Source: Candidatus Acidiferrum typicum (GTDB taxonomy: Bacteria > Acidobacteriota > Terriglobia > Acidiferrales > UBA7541). Taken from it: a DNA stretch of 11,207 nucleotides. A program made the position numbers and the translations under genes. Positions 6,170 to 11,207 of this stretch are shown in pieces (position 1 is the first letter of the stretch; each line of letters opens with the position of its first letter). The DNA lies in the NCBI GenBank assembly GCA_025463105.1, contig JAOAPW010000066.1, positions 1 through 11,207 on the forward strand, read 5' to 3'. The notes below the pieces were generated by a model, which searched no databases, had not been told where the DNA came from, and saw nothing but the letters and a program-made list of their open reading frames with translations.

Positions 6170-7114
6170 TCACCGCCGCTTTCGCACAGGCTGAGCTCGG
6201 TGAGGGGCGCTCTGAGCAGGGTGAGCCGCCACCATTCTGGCTTCAGAATTCACAACCACTTGCCTGGCAAACCGCAAATCCACCGAATCCACACGTCCGG
6301 CGCTCGCCCGCCACTGGTCGACATTTTCCGCCAACAGGTGATAACGATTTGCGAAATCGGAATCGCCAAAGTGAACGAGGACTGGCGCTGCAGTGCCCGA
6401 GGCTGATCCGCCGCCCAAACCCGTGATGGTCGCGCGAACATCGCCGGCATCGGAAAGGTCCACTTCACTGATGCGATCGTCAGCGCCGGGTTGCCCTTGC
6501 TCGATATCCCTCATAAATTGGGTAAACAGTTTCATGCGCTGTTCTCGCACATCGCGCGGCATGGATTCAGTGATGCCGCTCACGACGGGAAAGCGGAATT
6601 CTCCTTCAGCGGGCCGTTCCAAAATCACTCCATCAGCATCCATCAGGGAGAGATCGTTCACTCCGCGCAGAAAAGCCACGGGCGTGCGTTCGGTGACCTC
6701 CACTCTGATGCGGTTCGGCAATACGCGTTGTATGTCGGCGTGTTCCACCCAGGCCAGCGATTCCAGGGCCTTACGGCGTTCGCCGAGCGGGACGCGAACA
6801 ACACTGTGATGCATGTCCGCGGAAAATTTCTCGACGATCGCGTCGGGAGAAACGAACCGGTTGCCCTGAATCTCAATCTGGTCCGCGCTCTCCATCATCA
6901 CGCTGGGCGAATACAAAAAGTAAATTGCCGCCTGGTAGAGCAAAAATCCCAGCACAACCGCGGCGATTATTCCGGTCACGACCCGGCGGTACAGCGGCCA
7001 GGCCTTGCGGTTGAATTTGCGCTTGCGAATCTCCACCGGCTTCTGCCGCCGGAGATACTTAGGCTCCTCTTCAGCCAGCGCATCCGCGGGGAGATAATCT
7101 GGTTCGGCGCTCAT
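6170..7114 (-). CDS. ftsQ: Cell division protein FtsQ
   Basis: Bitopic divisome scaffold (DivIB/FtsQ family) that links early and late division proteins and contacts FtsB/FtsL. The 314-residue product has a charged cytoplasmic tail of about 44 residues rich in Arg/Lys, then one membrane helix at about 45-68 (VVTGIIAAVVLGFLLYQAA). A POTRA domain follows from about residue 78 (ADQIEIQGNRFVSPDAIVEKF to IRVEVTERTPVAFLRG), then the periplasmic beta domain. The end is Arg-rich (PVRKRR). I start at ATG 7114, which overlaps the murB stop as ATGA, with GGAAGGA just upstream; the in-frame GTG at 7126 would add four residues. Its stop overlaps a possible GTG of ftsA. This fits tight translational coupling through murB, ftsQ and ftsA. 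Confidence 0.95.
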   Translation of the reverse strand: MSAEPDYLPADALAEEEPKYLRRQKPVEIRKRKFNRKAWPLYRRVVTGIIAAVVLGFLLYQAAIYFLYSPSVMMESADQIEIQGNRFVSPDAIVEKFSADMHHSVVRVPLGERRKALESLAWVEHADIQRVLPNRIRVEVTERTPVAFLRGVNDLSLMDADGVILERPAEGEFRFPVVSGITESMPRDVREQRMKLFTQFMRDIEQGQPGADDRISEVDLSDAGDVRATITGLGGGSASGTAAPVLVHFGDSDFANRYHLLAENVDQWRASAGRVDSVDLRFARQVVVNSEARMVAAHPAQSAPHRAQPVRKRR

Positions 7115-8022
7115 GATTCCTTCCACACGATAACTTCTTCTTCCAGCTCGACGCCGTACCGTTCGCGCACTCGCTGGCGCACATCGGAAATCAGCGCGAG
7201 CATGTCGGCGGCGCTGGCATGTCCGGCGTTCACGAAAAAATTGGCGTGACGATCGCTTACTCGCGCGTCACCAACGGAATGGCCTTTCAGGCCCAGCTCA
7301 TCGATCATGCGCCCGGCGGATCCACCCGGCGGATTCTTGAAAATACAGCCTGCGCTTTTTTGATTGAGCGGCTGGCTGGCACGCCGCTTTTCATTGCAGA
7401 TGCGAATTCCTTGAAGAATTTCCTTGAACGGTTTGGAGGGAAGTTCCAGTCGCACCGTCAGCATAATATCATCGGGCGCAAAAGAAGTGTGCCGGTATTC
7501 GAAATTTATTTCAGCGCCGCGCAGAGTTTCAATCCGGCCGGTGGCAGCACGATAGACCTGGACCTCCCTCACGAAGGTTCCAATCTGGGTCCCGTACGCC
7601 CCGGCATTCATCCGCAGCGCCCCCCCGATGGTGCCGGGAACGCCGATCAGGCCTTCCATGCCGCCCAGGTCGGCTTTAGCGCAGGTCGTGACCGTGCGGC
7701 CCAAATCGGCGGCGCAATCCACGAGCACCGAATTCCCATCAATACGGACTTCGGGATTCTGGCGTTCGAGTTGAAGAATTACCCAGGGCAATTCGCCGTC
7801 TGGGAGAAGCACATTGCTTCCGCCGCCAAGGAAACGGTAGGGCACTGCGTGTTGCTTCAGCAGGCGCACGAGCTCAGGTAAGGAATCATGTTTGAGAATT
7901 AAAAGGAGGTCGGATGTGCCGCCAATTCCTAGAGAAGTCTTTTCCGCCATCGACACACCTGGTTCGTGCTCGACGCCCAGGGCGGCTAACGCTCCGATCA
8001 AAGTGGGGTCGCTAATGCGCAT
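7111..8022 (-). CDS. murB: UDP-N-acetylenolpyruvoylglucosamine reductase MurB
   Basis: FAD- and NADPH-dependent cytosolic enzyme that reduces the enolpyruvyl ether to UDP-MurNAc. The 303 residues contain the FAD-binding set NKTSLGIGG-like KTSLGIGGTSD (28-38), LGGGSNVLL (65-73) and GVPGTIGGALRMNAGAYG (127-144). The substrate part is EYRHTSF (175-181), with SAGCIFKNPPG (223-233) and HANFFVN (259-265). The proton-donor position is Cys226 where E. coli has Ser229; Cys is common in other phyla. The presence of YRHTSF and overall form needs an alignment to settle type I or II. It overlaps the murC end by 11 bases and the ftsQ start by 4. The ATG has only a weak, distant GAGGG, so initiation probably depends on coupling to murC. 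Confidence 0.96.
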   Translation of the reverse strand: MRISDPTLIGALAALGVEHEPGVSMAEKTSLGIGGTSDLLLILKHDSLPELVRLLKQHAVPYRFLGGGSNVLLPDGELPWVILQLERQNPEVRIDGNSVLVDCAADLGRTVTTCAKADLGGMEGLIGVPGTIGGALRMNAGAYGTQIGTFVREVQVYRAATGRIETLRGAEINFEYRHTSFAPDDIMLTVRLELPSKPFKEILQGIRICNEKRRASQPLNQKSAGCIFKNPPGGSAGRMIDELGLKGHSVGDARVSDRHANFFVNAGHASAADMLALISDVRQRVRERYGVELEEEVIVWKES

Positions 8023-9415
8023 GATGCAGTGAAACCCTCGCGCCTAATAGAACCGCGAGTTCTCCCGACGCGCGGCTGACATTGCCGGCGCCAATGGTCA
8101 AAATTGCGTCGCCGGGACGCGCGGCCCGCAGCAACTCCTCGATTCCCTTTTGCATGGAGCTGTGGAACACGACGTTCTTGTGCCCGGCTGCGCGAATCGC
8201 ATCGGCCAGCGCCTGTCCGGTGATTCCGGGGATGGGCGTTTCGCCCGCCGCATAAATATCCATCAGCACAACCATGTCAGCCTGATTGAAAGCGCTGCAA
8301 AAATCATCCCAGAGATGTTTGGTGCGCGTGTAGCGGTGCGGCTGGAAAAGCACGAGAATGCGGCCGAAATTGCATCCGCGCGCCGCTTCCAGCGTCGCAC
8401 GAATCTCCGCCGGATGATGGCCGTAATCATCGATCAGCGTGATGTCCTTGATGACTCCCTTGACGTCGAAACGCCGGCCCACCCCGGCAAATTCTTCGAG
8501 GCCCACACGAATCAGGTCCGCGGGAACGTTCAGATAGAGCGCGACAGCCGCTGCCGCGGCGGCATTGCGCACATTGTGGATTCCCGGCGGCCCATTGAGA
8601 TGAAATTTCCCAAGGTCGTCGCCTCGATAAGTCAGACGGAATGTACTTTCGAGTCCGAGCAGCTCAACTTCACTGATTACAAGGTCGGCCTGGGTCGAAG
8701 TACCGTACGTGATGACCGGACGATGCACGTTCGGAATGATGGCCTGCACGTTTGGCTCGTCCAAGCAGAGCACAGCGGCTCCATAAAATGGCACGCGATT
8801 GACGAACTGGGTGAAAATTTCCTGAATTTCCGCCAGAGACTGATAAGTATCCAGATGCTCGCGATCGATCGTTGTGACGACAGCGACGACGGGAGCAAGC
8901 AGCAGGAACGTACGGTCGCTTTCGTCGGCTTCGACGACCATGTATTCGCCACGCCCGAGACGCGCGGTCGCGCCGATGTGGTTTACGCGGCCGCCCACGA
9001 CAAATGTGGGGTCCAGGCCCGCCGCTGCAAGTACCGAAGCGGTCATCGAGGTGGTTGTCGTTTTCCCGTGCGCCCCGGCAATGGCGATTCCGTGTTTCAA
9101 TCGCATCAGCTCCGCGAGCATTTCGGCGCGCGGAATGACGGGAATTTTTTGGCGGACCGCTTCGACGACCTCGGGATTGTCGCGGCTTACGGCGGAGGAA
9201 ACAACCACGACGTGCGCTCCTTCAACCTGCTCGGCCTTGTGGCTCTCGAATATTTGCGCGCCCAAATTTTGCAGGCGTTCAGTGATGGCTGTGGTCTTCA
9301 CGTCGGAACCAGTAACCGAGTAACCGAGGGTCAAGAGGACTTCGGCGATGCCGCTCATACCGATCCCGCCGATACCCACTAGATGAATGCGTTTAAAATT
9401 ATGAAATGCCACCAT
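8012..9415 (-). CDS. murC: UDP-N-acetylmuramate--L-alanine ligase MurC
   Basis: Cytosolic ATP-dependent Mur ligase that adds L-Ala to UDP-MurNAc, the first amino acid of the stem peptide. The 467 residues match the family length. The N-terminal domain opens with HLVGIGGIGMSGIAEVLL, and the ATP P-loop is GAHGKTTTTS (114-123). Metal and ATP contacts are EADESD (162-167), and the C-terminal domain carries DDYGHHPAEI (329-338), FQPHRYTRT (357-365) and YAAGETPIPG. It starts at ATG 9415, whose first base is the last base of the murG stop (TGATG), with GGTGA about eight bases upstream; a TTG codon earlier is less likely. It ends inside the first codons of murB. Confidence 0.97.
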   Translation of the reverse strand: MVAFHNFKRIHLVGIGGIGMSGIAEVLLTLGYSVTGSDVKTTAITERLQNLGAQIFESHKAEQVEGAHVVVVSSAVSRDNPEVVEAVRQKIPVIPRAEMLAELMRLKHGIAIAGAHGKTTTTSMTASVLAAAGLDPTFVVGGRVNHIGATARLGRGEYMVVEADESDRTFLLLAPVVAVVTTIDREHLDTYQSLAEIQEIFTQFVNRVPFYGAAVLCLDEPNVQAIIPNVHRPVITYGTSTQADLVISEVELLGLESTFRLTYRGDDLGKFHLNGPPGIHNVRNAAAAAAVALYLNVPADLIRVGLEEFAGVGRRFDVKGVIKDITLIDDYGHHPAEIRATLEAARGCNFGRILVLFQPHRYTRTKHLWDDFCSAFNQADMVVLMDIYAAGETPIPGITGQALADAIRAAGHKNVVFHSSMQKGIEELLRAARPGDAILTIGAGNVSRASGELAVLLGARVSLHHAH

Positions 9416-10509
9416 CAATGGGTCACCAGTCCTTCCACGAGATTCACCACATCCTGCACCGCACGTGGCCGAGATAGCCGTCGGGCATTCGCAGCCATCG
9501 TTTGCAACTCAATCGGCTGGTCGATCAATGAAAAGATTTCCTGCGTAAGGCGCTCGGCGGTGAGTTGGGGCTCCGGAATCAAACGCGCCGCGCCCGCGCG
9601 TTGCATTTCCTGGGCGTTGCGCAACTGATGGCTGTCGGTGGAAGCGCCGAATGGAATGAAAATGGCGGCGCGGCCGGCAGCCGCTACCTCGGCAGCGGTA
9701 ATGGCCCCCGCACGGCAGACGATCAAGTCAGCCTGGGCAAACCGTTCTGCCATGTTTCCGATGAAGGGCAGTACCTCCGCGTTGATTTCACGCCGCGCAT
9801 AAGCGACACGCACTGCATTATAGTCGCGTTCACCGGTCTGATGAACGATCGAGATGCGATCCTTTTTCGTAGATAGCAAGTCCGCGGAATCCACGAGTGT
9901 GCGGTTTATGGCCAGGGCGCCCTGGCTGCCTCCGGTAATCAGAATGTGAAACGGCTCGGCCGGCGCGCGCTGCGGCACGTCGAAAAATTCCTGGCGCACG
10001 GGAATTCCGGTGAGCGTCGCTTTTCGTCCCCACAGTTTCGTTGGCGCCTCGTACGCCGTAGCGACGCGAGTCACCATGCCTGCCAGAACGCGGTTGGTGA
10101 AACCCGGCTCCGCGTTGGGCTCGAAAACCACAGTGGGCAGTCCGCGCAATACGGCAGCAAGCATTACTGGACCAGCTGCGTATCCACCGACGCCCAACGC
10201 AGCGGCGAATTTGTGGCGGCGGAGGATCGCAAAGGAATCCCACATTGCGGGGGCCAGCTTCGCGACATTCTTTACGAATTTCATCCCACCAATACCTTTC
10301 AGACCCGCGGAGCGAATCGTCTCCAAAGGAAATCCCGCCTCCGGTACCAGACGAGCTTCAATCCCGCGCTCGGTTCCGACGAACACGACTTCTCTTTCCG
10401 CTCCTCGTGCCATCCATTCGCGAGCAATAGCCAGCGCGGGGAAAACGTGCCCGCCCGTGCCGCCTCCCGCAATCAGCAGCTTCAAATTTCGTTGCCCCGC
10501 TTCCGGCAT
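9415..10509 (-). CDS. murG: UDP-N-acetylglucosamine--MurNAc-pentapeptide transferase MurG
   Basis: Peripheral membrane GT28 glycosyltransferase that turns lipid I into lipid II on the cytoplasmic face. In the 364 residues the G-loops are LLIAGGGTGGHVFPALAIA (11-29) and LGVGGYAAGPV (105-115). The donor-site segment is ITGGSQGALAIN (191-202). CRAGAITAAEVAAAGRAAI (265-283) with DSHQLRNAQ (292-300) completes the UDP-GlcNAc pocket. The start is ATG 10509, ten residues before the first conserved strand; no Shine-Dalgarno is visible just upstream. The frame continues open into the palindromic region but without another usable start. A 147-base gap with REP-like units separates it from ftsW, unlike the tight junctions further down. 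Confidence 0.97.
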   Translation of the reverse strand: MPEAGQRNLKLLIAGGGTGGHVFPALAIAREWMARGAEREVVFVGTERGIEARLVPEAGFPLETIRSAGLKGIGGMKFVKNVAKLAPAMWDSFAILRRHKFAAALGVGGYAAGPVMLAAVLRGLPTVVFEPNAEPGFTNRVLAGMVTRVATAYEAPTKLWGRKATLTGIPVRQEFFDVPQRAPAEPFHILITGGSQGALAINRTLVDSADLLSTKKDRISIVHQTGERDYNAVRVAYARREINAEVLPFIGNMAERFAQADLIVCRAGAITAAEVAAAGRAAIFIPFGASTDSHQLRNAQEMQRAGAARLIPEPQLTAERLTQEIFSLIDQPIELQTMAANARRLSRPRAVQDVVNLVEGLVTH

Positions 10510-10561
10510 ATGGAACTCAAAGCCGCTTCCAGCTTTGTTGACGAAAGTCTTCGGCGTTCCC

Positions 10562-10636
10562 GTAGCTCCGGCGTCTTGGCGGCCTTTTTTGCGCCATCGA
10601 GAAGCTGCGCCGGAGCCGGCGAGACGCCGGCGCTAC
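10562..10636. repeat. Inverted pair of REP-like units (REPIN-like) between ftsW and murG
   Basis: On the - strand the unit at 10636-10615 reads GTAGC followed by a perfect hairpin GCCGGCG-TCT-CGCCGGC. The + strand unit at 10562-10583 starts GTAGCTCCGGCGTCT and is a decayed copy. The two arms match at 15 of 17 positions (10561-10577 against 10621-10637), plus one G-U wobble. They are separated by about 31 bases. Two GTAG-headed REP units facing each other are the layout called REPIN or BIME. In the operon RNA this would be a large stem. There is no transposase here. Confidence 0.7.
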
Positions 10637-10656
10637 GAAAACTCATTCTTCGCATA

Positions 10657-11207
10657 TCAATCCGCGTGCTGGCTGATATTCAGGAGCACGCCTGTGGCCG
10701 CCAGCATCACCAGGAGGCTCGAACCGCCGTAACTAATGAAGGGCAGCGGAATGCCTTTAGTCGGCATCATTCCCAGCACCACGCCCAGATTGATCAGCGC
10801 CTGGCTCAACACCATTACAGTGATGCCCAGCGCGGCGAAGCGGCCAAATTCGTCGGTGGCCTTACACGCGGAACGTATTCCCCGCCAACCGTAGGCCGCG
10901 AATAAAGCCAGCACGATCGCTCCGCCAATGAATCCCATTTCTTCGCACAGCACGGCATAAATAAAGTCAGTGTGGGCTTCCGGCAGATAAAAAAGTTTTT
11001 GCTTGCTCTCCATCAGGCCAACGCCGGTGAATCCGCCCGACCCCACCGCAATCAGGGACTGCAGCAGTTGGAAACCGCGTCCTTGCGGGTCCGCCATGGG
11101 ATTCAAGAACGCCATCACCCGTTCGTAGCGATAGGAAACATGCACGATCAGAAGATAAATAACGGGCAGCGAAGCCAGTCCAGCGCCCGCAATATATTTG
11201 ACGTCGA
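10657..11207 (-). CDS. ftsW: Septal peptidoglycan polymerase FtsW, 5' end outside window
   Basis: SEDS-family membrane glycosyltransferase that polymerises lipid II at the septum with its partner PBP (FtsI). The last 183 or so codons are present; the frame is open to the window edge at 11207, so the GTG at 11145 is internal. Landmarks are a membrane helix at the edge (KYIAGAGLASLPVIYLLIV) and the extracellular loop with GRGFQLLQSLIAVGSGG. The signature GLMESKQKLFYLPEAHTDFI follows, then AVLCEEMGF, and the last helices with MPTKGIPLPFISYGGSSLL. It is most like FtsW rather than RodA because of its place directly before murG in a dcw cluster. It ends in SQHAD, followed by the REP-like doublet. 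Confidence 0.95.
   Translation of the reverse strand, partial: DVKYIAGAGLASLPVIYLLIVHVSYRYERVMAFLNPMADPQGRGFQLLQSLIAVGSGGFTGVGLMESKQKLFYLPEAHTDFIYAVLCEEMGFIGGAIVLALFAAYGWRGIRSACKATDEFGRFAALGITVMVLSQALINLGVVLGMMPTKGIPLPFISYGGSSLLVMLAATGVLLNISQHAD

Noticed and set aside
5190..6194. Long + strand reading frame (334 codons) opposite ftsA
   Set aside because: Its composition is that of a GC-rich shadow frame; the opposite strand encodes unmistakable FtsA.
8150..9382. Long + strand reading frame (410 codons) opposite murC
   Set aside because: It is a shadow of murC: all MurC motifs lie on the - strand and no conserved domain is visible in this frame.
10517..10597. A 26-codon reading frame between ftsW and murG (- strand)
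   Set aside because: It is made largely of palindrome sequence, lacks a ribosome site and is Arg-rich in the way GC-rich noise usually is.

Overview
The window is ordinary bacterial chromosome, moderately GC-rich and densely coded, with the layout of an Acidobacteriota-type genome. That phylum is an inference from the style of the proteins and of the intergenic palindromes; no marker gene proves it. There is no CRISPR array, transposase, tRNA or rRNA.

Left part, + strand (1-2069): the 3' two-thirds of glyA (serine hydroxymethyltransferase, cut by the window edge), followed at once by a GT4 glycosyltransferase. These two genes converge on everything to the right. The junction (2066-2107) is a palindrome with GTAG/CTAC ends whose two arms supply the stop codons of both converging genes.

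Middle part, - strand (2104-3643): a small JAMM/M67 metallopeptidase, then a 200-residue Gln/Ser/Asn-rich protein with three 27-residue repeats and a histidine cluster. The latter has its own leader of about 430 bases. In that leader lies an exact match to the enterobacterial sigma-28 (FliA) promoter consensus, TAAAGTTT-N11-GCCGATAA, followed by a small stem-loop and a good Shine-Dalgarno site. This is the most interesting signal in the window: it ties an uncharacterised repeat protein to a motility-type regulon, although it sits beside the division cluster.

Right part, - strand (3644-11207): the distal half of the division and cell wall (dcw) cluster, transcribed right to left as ftsW (5' end outside the window), murG, murC, murB, ftsQ, ftsA, ftsZ. 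MurG and MurC act at the end of lipid II synthesis and at the start of the UDP-MurNAc-peptide branch, and MurB makes the MurNAc precursor. FtsW polymerises lipid II at the septum, FtsQ is the divisome scaffold, FtsA is the membrane tether and FtsZ is the ring. murG to ftsA are joined by overlaps of 1 to 11 bases or a short leader. The exception is the ftsW-murG junction, where a 147-base gap holds an inverted pair of REP-like units (REPIN-like). ftsZ is followed by a strong GC hairpin that probably marks the operon end.
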